DNA from: Oceanospirillales bacterium
Lineage (GTDB): Bacteria > Pseudomonadota > Gammaproteobacteria > Pseudomonadales > Balneatricaceae
Length of the DNA stretch: 64,000 nt
NCBI GenBank assembly: GCA_018223185.1
Contig: JAAEYW010000001.1
Span: 124,001 to 188,000, forward strand
Reading direction: 5' to 3'
The notes under the pieces are model-generated. The model was not told the DNA's origin, searched no databases, and saw nothing but the letters and a program-made list of their open reading frames with translations. A program made the translations under genes and the position numbers. Shown piece by piece: positions 9,130-18,477 of the stretch. The number at the start of each line of letters is the position of its first letter. The stretch's first letter is position 1.

Positions 9130-9153
9130 AAAAAAGCCCGCATTACAGCGGGC
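9130..9153 (-). terminator. Terminator of the zwf-pgl-eda transcript
   Basis: GCCCGC (9136-9141) and GCGGGC (9148-9153) form a stem. On the minus strand it is followed by six T (A-run 9130-9135 on the plus strand). It lies downstream of eda. Confidence 0.75.
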
Positions 9154-9175
9154 AAACCTTACATCAGGTATTCTT

Positions 9176-9254
9176 TTGGTCAGAGCCAGACCTGTTAGTC
9201 AGAGCTGTGTTAGTCAAAGCTCTATTAATCAGAGCTCTATTAATCAGAGTTAAA
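9176..9254. repeat. 15-bp tandem repeat in the 3' tail of eda
   Basis: Four consecutive 15-bp units start at 9195, 9210, 9225 and 9240, of the form TTARTCARAGCTNTR (the last is degenerate). A fifth related unit lies at 9176-9190, separated by four bases. The units sit between the eda stop codon and its terminator, so they are transcribed as the 3' untranslated region of the eda message. Confidence 0.75.
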
Positions 9255-9287
9255 GCCTGCGGCAGTGCTGTTGGCCATTGCGTGGGA

Positions 9288-9944
9288 TCAGGACACACTT
9301 TTAACCGCTTCTCTGGCAAGTTTCATGATGGCTGCCCAGTCTTTATTGGCGATCAGTTCATCCGGGGTTAGCCAGGTACCGCCGACACACATGACATTTG
9401 GCAGTGCCAGATAGTCAGCGGCGGTGTGAACTCTGATGCCGCCGGTAGGGCAGAAGCGGATATCGCCGAAGGGACCACCAAATGCTTTTAATGCCGTTGT
9501 ACCACCCGATATTTCAGCAGGGAAGAACTTAAAGCGTTTATAGCCGCGTTTAATGCCTTCCATCATCTCAGAAACGGTCTGAATGCCCGGCAGATAGGGG
9601 ATATCACTGTTTATGCCGTAATCTAACAGTTCACTGGTGATGCCCGGGCTTACAATGAATGAGCTGCCGCTATCCACTGAGCGTTTATAATCATCGGGAT
9701 TGATGACGGTACCGGCACCAACATGCGCTCCCGGCACTGACCGGGCTATTGCTTCGATCGCTTTCAGGGCATTCTCTGTGCGCAGAGTGACTTCCAGAAC
9801 GGGCAATCCTCCTTCAACCAGTGCTTCAGCGATGGGAACGGCATCTTCCACTTTTTCTATGGTCAGTACCGGAATTACCGGGCCCAGGCTGCATAGGTTA
9901 TCTATCCTGGTCATCATCCCGGCTGATAGTGTGTTGTTAGTCAT
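9288..9944 (-). CDS. eda: KDPG aldolase (2-keto-3-deoxy-6-phosphogluconate aldolase)
   Basis: Cleaves 2-keto-3-deoxy-6-phosphogluconate to pyruvate and glyceraldehyde-3-phosphate, the last Entner-Doudoroff step. The class I aldolase is about 218 residues. It has EVTLRT (catalytic Glu), GAGTV, and RFKFFPAE carrying the Schiff-base lysine, followed by GGPFGDIRFCPTGG. The start at 9944 is preferred over an in-frame ATG at 9959 because ACGGGA lies just upstream. It is third in the minus-strand order zwf, pgl, eda, the arrangement found in pseudomonads, where HexR controls it. 6-phosphogluconate dehydratase (edd) is not in the window. Confidence 0.95.
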   Translation of the reverse strand: MTNNTLSAGMMTRIDNLCSLGPVIPVLTIEKVEDAVPIAEALVEGGLPVLEVTLRTENALKAIEAIARSVPGAHVGAGTVINPDDYKRSVDSGSSFIVSPGITSELLDYGINSDIPYLPGIQTVSEMMEGIKRGYKRFKFFPAEISGGTTALKAFGGPFGDIRFCPTGGIRVHTAADYLALPNVMCVGGTWLTPDELIANKDWAAIMKLAREAVKSVS

Positions 9945-10004
9945 AAGTAATCCCGTCATTTAATTCAGAGCCAGTGGCTGTGGTATCTCTAATAGCGTTT
10001 TTAT

Positions 10005-10712
10005 CTACGGTGCCCAGTAAATGATTAATGGGTGTTGCAGAAACAGACTGACCGGCATCGATTCAGGGGTGCTCGTCAGTGCCTGGGCCAGCGTTTCCAG
10101 CTTATCGTTGCCGCAAATATGTAAAATCCGTAACTCGCTGTTTAACAGGCGTGCTGGTGTCAGCGAGATTCTGGCGTAGGGCGCTGTGGTTGGGTTAACT
10201 GCAACACAGTCTGCTGTGCTGGAGAGCGCTGCAGAGAGTTCTGCCGAGCAGGGAAACAGAGAGGCCGTATGACCATCGTTACCCATTCCCAGAATGACCA
10301 CATCGAGCATTCCGTCAATCGCTGATAAGCGCTGTTGGCACTGTTCTGTCGCTTCCTCAGCAGAGCAGCCGGGTTGCCAGAGTGAGATGAAATCTGCACT
10401 GCCGGCGTTGCCCTGAAGCAGGTGAGTACGCAGTAGCTTCTCATTGCTGTCCGGTTTGTCAGGGCTTATCCAGCGATCATCCACCAGTGTAATACTGACT
10501 TTATTCCACGGCAGCTGTGCCTGACTCAGGCTCTGAAACAGGGGTACCGGAGTAGAACCGCCAGAGACTGCCAGGCTGGCGCGGCCTTTGTTTTTGATTG
10601 CGTTATTGAGCTGATCCTGGAGCAGTGCTGACAGGTGAGTGGTCAGCGCCTCTCTGGACTCAAAAGCCCGAACGTCTACATTGCCGGGAAAGCTGATTTC
10701 ACTGATCTTCAT
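10005..10712 (-). CDS. pgl: 6-phosphogluconolactonase
   Basis: DevB/SOL-type lactonase of about 235 residues that hydrolyses 6-phosphogluconolactone to 6-phosphogluconate. Family motifs are visible: AVSGGSTP (sugar-phosphate loop), VDDRW, and [13 protein letters not shown]. The start at 10712 has TGGGA upstream; an alternative ATG at 10727 lies further inside zwf. Either start overlaps the 3' end of zwf (stop at 10699), so the two are probably translationally coupled. Confidence 0.92.
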   Translation of the reverse strand: MKISEISFPGNVDVRAFESREALTTHLSALLQDQLNNAIKNKGRASLAVSGGSTPVPLFQSLSQAQLPWNKVSITLVDDRWISPDKPDSNEKLLRTHLLQGNAGSADFISLWQPGCSAEEATEQCQQRLSAIDGMLDVVILGMGNDGHTASLFPCSAELSAALSSTADCVAVNPTTAPYARISLTPARLLNSELRILHICGNDKLETLAQALTSTPESMPVSLFLQHPLIIYWAP

Positions 10713-12174
10713 GCCAGCTATTCCCATCTTTGATTAACATCAGGTCTGACGCTTTGGGTCCCCAGCTACCTGCTGCGTAGGGCAGAGGAGGTTTGGTATC
10801 GCTGGCCCAGTGCTCCATCAGCTGATCACACCAGGTCCAGGCATGCTCGACCTCGTCGCGGCGCACAAAGAGGTACTGATTACCCTGAATCACTTCAAGC
10901 AGCAGTCGTTCGTAGGCGTCCGGAATCCGTTTTTGTTCAAACGCCTGGGAGAAGTTCAGCTTCAGTGGTTCGCTTCGCAGGCGCATCCCTTTGCCCAGTC
11001 CCTGGTCTTTGTTCAGGATCTGTAGCGAGATTCCCTCTTCCGGTTGTAAGCGGATAATCAGTTTATTCTGCGCCAGGTGTCTCTGGTTTTCGTCAAAAAT
11101 AAAGTGTGGCTGAGGTTTAAAGTGTATGGTTATCTGCGAGAGCTTTTCCGGCATCCGTTTTCCGGTGCGCAGGTAAAAGGGGACTCCGGCCCAGCGCCAG
11201 TTATTAATTTCAGCTTTTATGGCAACAAAGGTTTCTGTGTTGCTATCCGGATTGGCGCCTTCCTCTTCCATATAGCCGGGAACAGGTGCTCCCTCCAGCA
11301 TTCCTTTTGTATAACGTCCGCGCACGACATGGGTGGTGCACATCTCTGAGGTAATCGGACGCAGGGCTTTAAGTACCTTAACTTTTTCATTGCGGATCAT
11401 GTCTGCAGACAGGTCATCCGGCGGGTCCATCGCGGTGAGGCAGAGCAGCTGTAACAGGTGATTTTGCACCATATCCCGCATCTGTCCGGCCTGATCAAAA
11501 TAGCCCCAGCGGCCTTCAATCCCTACTTTTTCCGCCACGGTGATCTCAACGTGGGAGATATGGCTTTGATTCCATTGGGAGCCAAACAGAGGGTTAGCAA
11601 AGCGCAGGGCTATCAGATTCTGTACCGTTTCTTTGCCCAGATAGTGATCGATACGGTAGATCTGGGTTTCGTCGAAATACTCGGCGACCTGATCATTCAC
11701 CTCATTGGAGGACTTCAGGTTATGGCCGATCGGCTTTTCCAGTACGACACAGCTGTTGGTGTTGATACAGCCGCACTTGGTCAGGTTTTTGCTGATTGAT
11801 CCATAAATTGAAGCGGGGGTCGCGTAGTAGAAGATACGTGCCCGTTCGGCGCTGGTATCCAGCGTGGCTTTCAGATCCTGATAGCTTTCAGCTTCGGTAA
11901 AGTTAACGGAGCAGTATTCAACTTTGTCCAGAAAACGGTTCAGGGCTTCAGGTTCCAGTTCTTCAGGCTTTACAAATCGGGCCAGGCTTTCCTTGCAGAT
12001 GTCGGAGAAGCTGTTGGTGTCTTCCTCGTGTCTTGCTACGCCAATAATGCGTGAGTCCTGTCCCAGAAAGCCGGCACTTTCCAGCTGAAAAAGTGAGGGG
12101 ATAAGCTTCCTCTGAGCCAGGTCACCCATGGCACCGAAGATCACTATGTCGCTGGAGGTATTCGCTATAGACAT
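10699..12174 (-). CDS. zwf: Glucose-6-phosphate 1-dehydrogenase
   Basis: Oxidises glucose-6-phosphate to 6-phosphogluconolactone with NAD(P)+, the entry to the Entner-Doudoroff and oxidative pentose-phosphate routes. The 491-residue protein has the N-terminal nucleotide-binding [11 protein letters not shown] and the active-site RIDHYLGKE (about residues 178-186). It also shows the substrate-binding EKPIGHN and YLRTGKRM segments. It is first in the zwf-pgl-eda operon and divergent from hexR across a 245-bp regulatory gap with candidate HexR sites. Confidence 0.96.
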   Translation of the reverse strand: MSIANTSSDIVIFGAMGDLAQRKLIPSLFQLESAGFLGQDSRIIGVARHEEDTNSFSDICKESLARFVKPEELEPEALNRFLDKVEYCSVNFTEAESYQDLKATLDTSAERARIFYYATPASIYGSISKNLTKCGCINTNSCVVLEKPIGHNLKSSNEVNDQVAEYFDETQIYRIDHYLGKETVQNLIALRFANPLFGSQWNQSHISHVEITVAEKVGIEGRWGYFDQAGQMRDMVQNHLLQLLCLTAMDPPDDLSADMIRNEKVKVLKALRPITSEMCTTHVVRGRYTKGMLEGAPVPGYMEEEGANPDSNTETFVAIKAEINNWRWAGVPFYLRTGKRMPEKLSQITIHFKPQPHFIFDENQRHLAQNKLIIRLQPEEGISLQILNKDQGLGKGMRLRSEPLKLNFSQAFEQKRIPDAYERLLLEVIQGNQYLFVRRDEVEHAWTWCDQLMEHWASDTKPPLPYAAGSWGPKASDLMLIKDGNSWHEDQ

Positions 12175-12190
12175 GGCTGAACCTGTATTT

Positions 12191-12206
12191 TGTAGTTATT
12201 AAAACA
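12191..12206. promoter_or_regulatory. Candidate HexR site, zwf side
   Basis: TGTAGTTATTAAAACA, 17 bp upstream of the zwf start codon, is flanked by T and A to give TTGT...ACAA ends. HexR operators in gammaproteobacteria are imperfect TGTAATTWAATTACA-like palindromes (family knowledge). The match here is partial. Confidence 0.4.
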
Positions 12207-12370
12207 ATATAACGGGTATATTATGTGAGTTTAATCGGTTATTCAATACTATATATGTAATATAACAACGCAATTGGTTGTTTGTTACCTTACTTTTTTC
12301 TCTTATGACCTAAAAAATAGTGCTGGAAGCTGTTTTTATAGGGATGTATAGTCACCCTTATGTTAACAAA

Positions 12371-12386
12371 TGTAGTTAAATAACCA
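12371..12386. promoter_or_regulatory. Candidate HexR site, hexR side
   Basis: TGTAGTTAAATAACCA, 34 bp upstream of the hexR start, matches about 12 of 15 positions of the TGTAATTAAATTACA-type HexR palindrome. A weaker TGTAATATAACA lies at 12256-12267. The position suits autoregulation. Confidence 0.5.
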
Positions 12387-12419
12387 CCTTTTAGTCTACT
12401 TAAACAGAGTAATTATGAT

Positions 12420-13265
12420 ATGAACCTGTTAGAGCAGATTTACGATCGTCTTGAATCGTTAAATAAATCTGAGCGTAAAGTTGCCAATGTCATCATTGGC
12501 GATCCGGCAACGGCAACGCGATTAAGTATAGCGTCACTGGCTCAGGCCGCGTCTGTCAGTGAACCAACCGTGAATCGCTTCTGTCGCAACTTTGAAGCGA
12601 AAGGCTACCCGGATTTTAAGATTCAGCTGGCCCAGAGCCTGGCGGGAGGGACTCCTTATGTCAGCCGTAATGTTGAGCAGGATGATTCCACGGAAGAGTA
12701 TACGGATAAGATTTTCACCTCGACGATTGCTGCGCTGGATATTGCCCGTAAAGGAGTGAATGCCGGACTGATCAGTAAAGCGGTTGATTATCTTATACAG
12801 GCGAAGCAGATATCCTTTCTGGGGCTGGGGGCGTCAGGCCCGGTTGCCAACGACGCTCAGCATAAGTTTTTCAGATTCAATCTGCCTGTGGCTGCCTACG
12901 AAGATGTGCTGATGATGCGTATGGTCGCTGCGGCCGCACATACAGGCGATGTATTTGTGGTTATCTCCTATACCGGTCGCACCCGGGAGCTGGTTGATGT
13001 TGCTAAGATTGCCAGAGAGAATGGTGCAACGGTTATTGGTATCTCCGCTGAAAACTCACCGCTGGCTAAAGAGTGTACGGTATTGCTGGCGGCACCTACG
13101 CCGGAAGACACCGATATCTATATGCCGATGACATCACGCATCGTCCAGTTAGCACTATTAGATGTTCTCGCAACCGGGGTTACTTTGCGACGCGGGGTCG
13201 ATTTCCATCAACACCTTAAAAAGATTAAAGAGAGCCTGAAAGCTACCCGTTATCCCAGCGAGTAG
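12420..13265 (+). CDS. hexR: HexR, RpiR-family regulator of central sugar metabolism
   Basis: 281-residue regulator with an N-terminal RpiR-type helix-turn-helix ([20 protein letters not shown], about residues 36-56) and a C-terminal SIS domain. The SIS domain (about 128-255; [28 protein letters not shown]) binds phosphosugars. In relatives HexR senses KDPG and controls zwf, pgl and eda. The divergent placement with zwf supports that role here. It is followed immediately by a terminator. Confidence 0.93.
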   Translation: MNLLEQIYDRLESLNKSERKVANVIIGDPATATRLSIASLAQAASVSEPTVNRFCRNFEAKGYPDFKIQLAQSLAGGTPYVSRNVEQDDSTEEYTDKIFTSTIAALDIARKGVNAGLISKAVDYLIQAKQISFLGLGASGPVANDAQHKFFRFNLPVAAYEDVLMMRMVAAAAHTGDVFVVISYTGRTRELVDVAKIARENGATVIGISAENSPLAKECTVLLAAPTPEDTDIYMPMTSRIVQLALLDVLATGVTLRRGVDFHQHLKKIKESLKATRYPSE

Positions 13266-13303
13266 CGATGCCTGTAGCCGATCGTTTTATAAAATGTTGT
13301 CAG

Positions 13304-13329
13304 AAAACCCGCAAACAGCGGGTTTTTTT
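13304..13329 (+). terminator. Terminator of hexR
   Basis: A 9-bp stem AAAACCCGC (13304-13312) / GCGGGTTTT (13318-13326) with loop AAACA is followed by T through 13329. The symmetric A and T runs could make it work in both directions. Confidence 0.88.
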
Positions 13330-13836
13330 GTATTTACCCGGACGTTGGTACTTATACGCTGAACAGATCCCGTTATTCATATGGAACATCGCGTGCCAGA
13401 CAGGGTTTTTAATGAACTCTGGATTATCTGCAACACCACAGGTACCCATCAACCCGACGGGTGCTGATTGTGTTATGTATGTCGCCGGTGAGCACGTTTG
13501 CGCCTGAAATGCTCAGAGCAGTGGTGTCAGCTATGATAAACATAACAGCTTTTGAATGCCTTTACCTAGTCACACCACAACGTCGTCCATGCTGATGTCA
13601 GCCAGCCATAACAGGGGTAGTCGCCTGAAGTGAATTTATAGATATATTCCAGAAGAGAGTTTTTTATTAATAATGGAATAAATTGTGTTAAAAATAACAG
13701 GCTGAGATGAACTTAAACGGGGGGAGCTGATGGAGGTCATTGTACTGCTGTAACGCTTATATTCAGATAAGAAGGCGAGAGTTTTTATGGCTGCTCTTCA
13801 CCTGTAACGCCGTCAATGTCATGAGGGATTGAGAAT
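13330..13836. other. Intergenic region before the hydrogenase operon
   Basis: About 500 bases with no convincing gene. A 79-codon reading frame at 13268-13507 runs through the hexR terminator and has no recognisable content. The last 200 bases are AT-rich and should hold the hox promoter. No canonical sigma-54 -24/-12 element was found. GTGTTAAAAATAAC at 13685-13698 recurs exactly at 33633-33646. Confidence 0.5.
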
Positions 13837-15669
13837 ATGAATAACAAGATCCAGGCGATCATTCAGCGTTATCAGGCAGACAGGACCCGTCTGCTTGATA
13901 TGCTCTGGGAGTTACATTATCTGTATGGTTACCTTCCCGATAAGGCTCTGTCGGAGCTGGCAGCTGGCCTGAATTTGTCAGTCGATGACGTGCGTGAAAC
14001 CAGTTCTTTCTACCATTATTTTCATGACCACCCAACGGGCAGGTACACCCTCTATCTCAGCAATACAGTGATTGCCAGAATGAATGGCTATCAGCAGGTG
14101 CTGGCGGCACTGGAGCGTGAGACCGGGGCGCCTGTCGGAGGCATGGATGAATCAGGGACTTTCAGTCTGTATGAAACGCCCTGTATCGGCCTGAGTGATC
14201 AGGAACCGGCGATGTTGGTTGATGATGTGGTATTTACCCGGCTGACGCCCGAAAAAGTATCAGACATTATCCGCCAGTTAAAACGGGGCCGGTCACCCGC
14301 AGAGATCGCTAATCCCAAAGCCCTGCCCGAAGACGAGGTTGCCTATGTTGATCAGCTGATTGACACCCCTGTGTGTAAGACCGGCGAAGTGTTTTTTCAG
14401 CAACAGGATGACTATGCCGGGCTACTGCAAAATGCCCTCGATGCGGGTCCCGATGCTGTTATCGGGATTATGACTTCAGCCGGACTGAGGGGACATGGAG
14501 GGGCCGGTTTCTCCACCGGATTGAAATGGCGTCTGTGCCGCGAGGCACCCGGTGCGGCTAAATATGTTATCTGTAATGCTGACGAAGGTGAGCCTGGCAC
14601 CTTCAAAGACCGGGCTCTGCTGACCCGTTCGCCACAGGCGGTATTCATGGGGATGATTCTCGCCGCCAGCGCGATTGGTGCCCGTGAGGGAATTATCTAT
14701 CTGCGCCGGGAGTACATCTACCTCAAGGCCTATCTGGAGAAACAGCTGCAACAGTTCAGAGAACAGGGGTTGCTGGGAGACCGTATTCTCGGGCGGGCCG
14801 GTTTTTGTTTTGATATCCGCATTCAGATGGGTGCCGGTGCTTATATCTGCGGAGATGAATCAGCACTGATCGAATCCTGCGAGGGTAAGCGGGGCACTCC
14901 CCGGGTGAAACCGCCCTACCCGGTACAGCAGGGCTATCTGGGGATGCCAACCTGCGTCAACAATGTTGAAACCCTGGCTGCGGTAACCCGGGTGATGCAG
15001 CAGGGGGCTGACTGGTATCAGGGACTGGGCACGGATGACTCCAGAGGCTGTCGTCTGTTGAGTGTTTCGGGGGATTGTTTACGCCCCGGAATATACGAAA
15101 TAGAGTGGGGAACTACCCTGAATCAGGTGCTGTCGCTTGTCGGGGCGGCCGATCCCTGGGCGGTGCAGGTCAGCGGCCCGTCCGGTGAGTGTGTTGCGGT
15201 CGGAAAAAGTGGCGAGCGGCGCTTCGGTTATGGCGATCTCTGCTGCAATGGTTCTTTAATGATCTTCAACCGTTCAAGGGATCTGCTCGATATTGTGCAC
15301 CATTTTATGCAGTTTTTTGTTGATGAGTCCTGCGGCATCTGTACCCCGTGTCGAGCGGGTAATATTGATCTGCGTGACAAGGTTGAACGGATTATGGCCG
15401 GCAGAGGCTGTCAGCAGGATCTCGATGAAATAGTGAGCTGGGGATCACTGGTGCGCAGTACCAGCCGCTGTGGACTGGGGGGGAGTTCGCCCAATCCGAT
15501 TCTCACCACATTACAGCAGTTCCCGGAAATCTATCAGGCAAAACTGGTGCAGCAGCAGGGGGCTCTGCTGCCATCATTTGATCTGGATAAGGCTCTGCAG
15601 GGCAACGAACAGGCGCGGATCGAGCTTACCCAGACAGAGCTTACAGCGCTTCCGGAGGTGACGAAATGA
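13837..15669 (+). CDS. hoxF: NAD-reducing hydrogenase diaphorase subunit HoxF
   Basis: Flavin-containing diaphorase subunit of the bidirectional NAD-linked [NiFe]-hydrogenase, 610 residues, a fused NuoE-like plus NuoF-like protein. Residues 1 to about 150 are NuoE-like but keep only one obvious cluster cysteine (ETPCIGLSD), so a [2Fe-2S] centre there is doubtful. The NuoF-like part has the FMN/NADH motifs GHGGAGFSTG and CNADEGEPGTFKDR. The [4Fe-4S] ligands are Cys499, Cys502 and Cys505 (SCGICTPCRAG) plus Cys545. It passes electrons between NAD(H) and the HoxYH module. GAGGGA precedes the ATG at 13837. First gene of hoxFUYHW; the stop overlaps hoxU by four bases. Confidence 0.93.
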   Translation: MNNKIQAIIQRYQADRTRLLDMLWELHYLYGYLPDKALSELAAGLNLSVDDVRETSSFYHYFHDHPTGRYTLYLSNTVIARMNGYQQVLAALERETGAPVGGMDESGTFSLYETPCIGLSDQEPAMLVDDVVFTRLTPEKVSDIIRQLKRGRSPAEIANPKALPEDEVAYVDQLIDTPVCKTGEVFFQQQDDYAGLLQNALDAGPDAVIGIMTSAGLRGHGGAGFSTGLKWRLCREAPGAAKYVICNADEGEPGTFKDRALLTRSPQAVFMGMILAASAIGAREGIIYLRREYIYLKAYLEKQLQQFREQGLLGDRILGRAGFCFDIRIQMGAGAYICGDESALIESCEGKRGTPRVKPPYPVQQGYLGMPTCVNNVETLAAVTRVMQQGADWYQGLGTDDSRGCRLLSVSGDCLRPGIYEIEWGTTLNQVLSLVGAADPWAVQVSGPSGECVAVGKSGERRFGYGDLCCNGSLMIFNRSRDLLDIVHHFMQFFVDESCGICTPCRAGNIDLRDKVERIMAGRGCQQDLDEIVSWGSLVRSTSRCGLGGSSPNPILTTLQQFPEIYQAKLVQQQGALLPSFDLDKALQGNEQARIELTQTELTALPEVTK

Positions 15670-16370
15670 GTATTCAGATAACCATTGATGGTCAGCCGGT
15701 TGCCGCCGAAGAGGGGCATAACCTGGTGGATGTTGCTGCTGAAAACGGCGTTTATATTCCCACTCTGTGTTATCTGAAGGGACACCCCTGTCTGGGTACC
15801 TGCCGGGTCTGCTCGGTCCGGGTAAATGGCCATGTTGCGGCCGCCTGCAGTGTGCCGGTGGCTGATGGTATGCAGGTGGAGGTCGAAACCACAGAGCTGG
15901 CTGATATGCGCAAAGCCCTGATCGAGTTTCTCTTTTCAGAGGGCAATCATAACTGTCCGAGTTGTGAAAAAAGTGGTCGCTGCGATCTTCAGGCAACCGG
16001 TTATGAGGTGGGGATGATGGTATCACGCTTTCCTTACCGTTTTCCTGTACGGGAGCGGGCGGTGGTGGCTGACCATATCTGGCTGGAACGCGACCGCTGT
16101 ATATTCTGTCAGCGTTGCGTTGAGTTTATCCGCGACAGAAAAACCGATCAGAAAATCTTCAGCATCAAGGGGCGTGGCAGCACGGCACAGATTGAGATTA
16201 ATACAGAACTCGCTAATGCGATGCCGCCTGAGCAGGTGCGGGAAGCCGCCGATATCTGCCCTGTGGGCTGCATTCTTGAAAAAGGTGTCGGGTTTAATGA
16301 TCCGATCGGGCAGCGTAAGTTTGAGATTCAATCGGTGCGTGAGCGGGCGCTGGGGGATAAAAAGAAATGA
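15666..16370 (+). CDS. hoxU: NAD-reducing hydrogenase subunit HoxU
   Basis: Iron-sulfur electron-transfer subunit homologous to the N-terminus of NuoG, 234 residues. It begins with a [2Fe-2S] ferredoxin-like domain (TLCYLKGHPCLGTCRVC and a later CSVPV). A His-Cys [4Fe-4S] binding segment (HNCPSCEKSGRCDLQ) follows, then a ferredoxin-type cluster region (DRCIFCQRC ... CPVGC). It wires HoxF to HoxY. It overlaps hoxF and hoxY by four bases each (ATGA), so the subunits are translationally coupled. Confidence 0.93.
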   Translation: MSIQITIDGQPVAAEEGHNLVDVAAENGVYIPTLCYLKGHPCLGTCRVCSVRVNGHVAAACSVPVADGMQVEVETTELADMRKALIEFLFSEGNHNCPSCEKSGRCDLQATGYEVGMMVSRFPYRFPVRERAVVADHIWLERDRCIFCQRCVEFIRDRKTDQKIFSIKGRGSTAQIEINTELANAMPPEQVREAADICPVGCILEKGVGFNDPIGQRKFEIQSVRERALGDKKK

Positions 16371-16996
16371 GCAAGCCTGATAACAACAATACCTATTCCC
16401 ACGATCTTCCGGCCCGTCAACTCGACCCTGAACTGCAGGCTGCGCGGGATGAAAAAATCAAAGTGGCGATGATCGGCCTGTGCGGCTGCTGGGGGTGTAC
16501 GCTGTCACTTCTGGATATGGATGAAGCGCTGCTGGGGCTGTTGGACAAAGTGACTATTTTGCGTTCATCACTGACCGATATTAAGCGGATTCGCGAGCGG
16601 TGTGCCATCGGTTTTGTCGAAGGGGGCGTGGCAAACGAGGAAAATATTGAGACGCTGAAAGAGTTTCGCGAAAACTGTGACATTCTGATATCCGTGGGTG
16701 CCTGTGCTGTCTGGGGTGGTGTTCCGGCGATGCGTAATGAGGCAGAGCTGACCGACTGCCTGAAAGAGGCCTATGTTGCATCAGTCACCGCGGTGCCTGA
16801 TGCAATACCCACGATTCCGTACCACGAAGATATACCGAGGATAACCACTAAGGTATACCCCTGCCACGAAGTGGTCAGAATGGATTACTTTATCCCCGGT
16901 TGCCCGCCAGATGGTGCGACTATTCTTAAAGTGCTGGATGATCTTATTAACGGGCGGGAGTTCGATCTGCCTGCGTCGATTAACCGATACGATTAA
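16367..16996 (+). CDS. hoxY: [NiFe]-hydrogenase small subunit HoxY
   Basis: Small subunit, 209 residues, carrying the proximal iron-sulfur cluster beside the NiFe site. The characteristic LCGCWGCTLSLLD motif is at residues 38-50 (Cys39, Cys41, Cys44). Further ligands are in SVGACAVWGG and FIPGCPPDG. It lacks the Tat signal and the extra clusters of membrane-bound uptake hydrogenases, as expected for a soluble group 3d enzyme. It pairs with HoxH, encoded 14 bases downstream. Confidence 0.93.
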   Translation: MSKPDNNNTYSHDLPARQLDPELQAARDEKIKVAMIGLCGCWGCTLSLLDMDEALLGLLDKVTILRSSLTDIKRIRERCAIGFVEGGVANEENIETLKEFRENCDILISVGACAVWGGVPAMRNEAELTDCLKEAYVASVTAVPDAIPTIPYHEDIPRITTKVYPCHEVVRMDYFIPGCPPDGATILKVLDDLINGREFDLPASINRYD

Positions 16997-17010
16997 CAGA
17001 GGGAACCGAG

Positions 17011-18477
17011 ATGAGTCGAAAACTGGTTATTGATCCTGTTACCCGTATAGAGGGGCATGGCAAGGTTACCATTCAGCTGGATGACAGTAACCGCGTGACC
17101 GATGCCCGGCTTCATGTGGTGGAGTTTCGCGGTTTTGAAAAACTGATACAGGGGCATCCTTACTGGGAAGCGCCGATGCTGCTGCAGCGGATCTGCGGTA
17201 TCTGTTTTGTCAGCCATCACTTGTGCGGCGCCAAAGCACTGGATGATATGGTTGGCGTGGGACTGGGGTCTGGAATCGATATGCTGCCAACGCCGGAAAA
17301 AATTCGCCGGCTGGGGCATTATGCCCAGCAGTTACAATCCCATGTGACCGCCTACTTTTATCTGGTTGTCCCCGAGATGCTGTTCGGTATGGATGCTCCG
17401 CCAGAGCAGCGCAATGTGCTGGGGCTGGTGGAACAGAACCCGGCGCTGGTAAAACGGGTTGTTGCACTACGCAAGTGGGGGCAGGAACTGATCAAAGCGG
17501 TATTAGGTAAGCGGATGCACGGCATCAGCTCAATCCCTGGCGGGGTGAGCAAGAATCTCAGCGCAGAGGAACGGGATCGCTTCCTGCTGGGGGAGGAGGG
17601 GTTACTCTCTATCGATGAGGTGATTGAATACGCTCAGGATGGTCTGAATCTGTTTTATGATTTTCATGAAAAACACCGGGAACAGGTCGATAGTTTTGCT
17701 GTAGTCCCGTCACTGGATATGTGTCTGGTCAATGACGAGGGCAACGTGGATTACTACCATGGCAAAATCCGTATTCTCGATGAAAACAAGAATATCGTGC
17801 GGGAGTTTGATTACCACGACTATCTTGAGCATTTCTCCGAAGCGACCGAAGAGTGGAGTTATATGAAGTTCCCCTTCCTGAAACAGCTGGGACGGGAAAA
17901 AGGCTCTGTACGGGTGGGGCCTCTGGCGCGGATGAACGTGACTAAATCCCTCCCCACACCACTGGCGCAGGCAGCCCTGGAAAAGTTTCATGACTATACC
18001 GGCGGCAGGTCAAACAGTATGACGCTGCATACTAACTGGGCACGGGCCATTGAGATCATCCACTCCGCGGAGCTGATTAAAGAGCTGCTGAATGATCCCG
18101 ACCTGCAAAATGAGCAGTTGCTGATGACACCGGCTGAAAACGACTGGACCGGTGAGGGGATCGGTGTTGTTGAGGCGCCCCGGGGGACTCTGTTGCATCA
18201 CTACCAGGCCAATAAAGAGGGCGCGATTACGTTTGCCAATCTGATTGTTTCGACAACTCAGAACAACAGTGTCATCAATCGAACAGTTCAGTCCGTGGCC
18301 GAGGATTATATCAGTGGTAAAGCTGAAATCACCGAAGGAATGATGAACGCTATCGAAGTGGGGATTCGCGCTTACGATCCCTGCCTGAGTTGCGCTACCC
18401 ATGCGCTGGGACAGATGCCACTGGCGGTTTCTCTGTTTGATGCTGAGGGGAACGTGGTTGATGAACAGCGTCGTTAA
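17011..18477 (+). CDS. hoxH: [NiFe]-hydrogenase large (catalytic) subunit HoxH
   Basis: Catalytic subunit, 488 residues, binding the NiFe(CN)2CO centre. The N-terminal ligand motif is RICGICFVSHH (Cys62 and Cys65). The C-terminal motif is DPCLSCATH (Cys458 and Cys461). The 24 residues after His464 form the tail that an endopeptidase removes after nickel insertion (family knowledge). Length and both motifs match NAD-reducing HoxH of Ralstonia/Cupriavidus type. The probable protease gene, hoxW, overlaps its 3' end. Confidence 0.95.
   Translation: MSRKLVIDPVTRIEGHGKVTIQLDDSNRVTDARLHVVEFRGFEKLIQGHPYWEAPMLLQRICGICFVSHHLCGAKALDDMVGVGLGSGIDMLPTPEKIRRLGHYAQQLQSHVTAYFYLVVPEMLFGMDAPPEQRNVLGLVEQNPALVKRVVALRKWGQELIKAVLGKRMHGISSIPGGVSKNLSAEERDRFLLGEEGLLSIDEVIEYAQDGLNLFYDFHEKHREQVDSFAVVPSLDMCLVNDEGNVDYYHGKIRILDENKNIVREFDYHDYLEHFSEATEEWSYMKFPFLKQLGREKGSVRVGPLARMNVTKSLPTPLAQAALEKFHDYTGGRSNSMTLHTNWARAIEIIHSAELIKELLNDPDLQNEQLLMTPAENDWTGEGIGVVEAPRGTLLHHYQANKEGAITFANLIVSTTQNNSVINRTVQSVAEDYISGKAEITEGMMNAIEVGIRAYDPCLSCATHALGQMPLAVSLFDAEGNVVDEQRR

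Noticed and set aside
13268-13507. 79-codon open frame after hexR
   Set aside because: It runs straight through the hexR terminator, has no ribosome-binding site and no recognisable protein features.
13330-13836. Search for a sigma-54 promoter before hoxF
   Set aside because: The best GG...GC pairs have wrong spacing (for example 7 instead of 10 bases), so no sigma-54 element is claimed.
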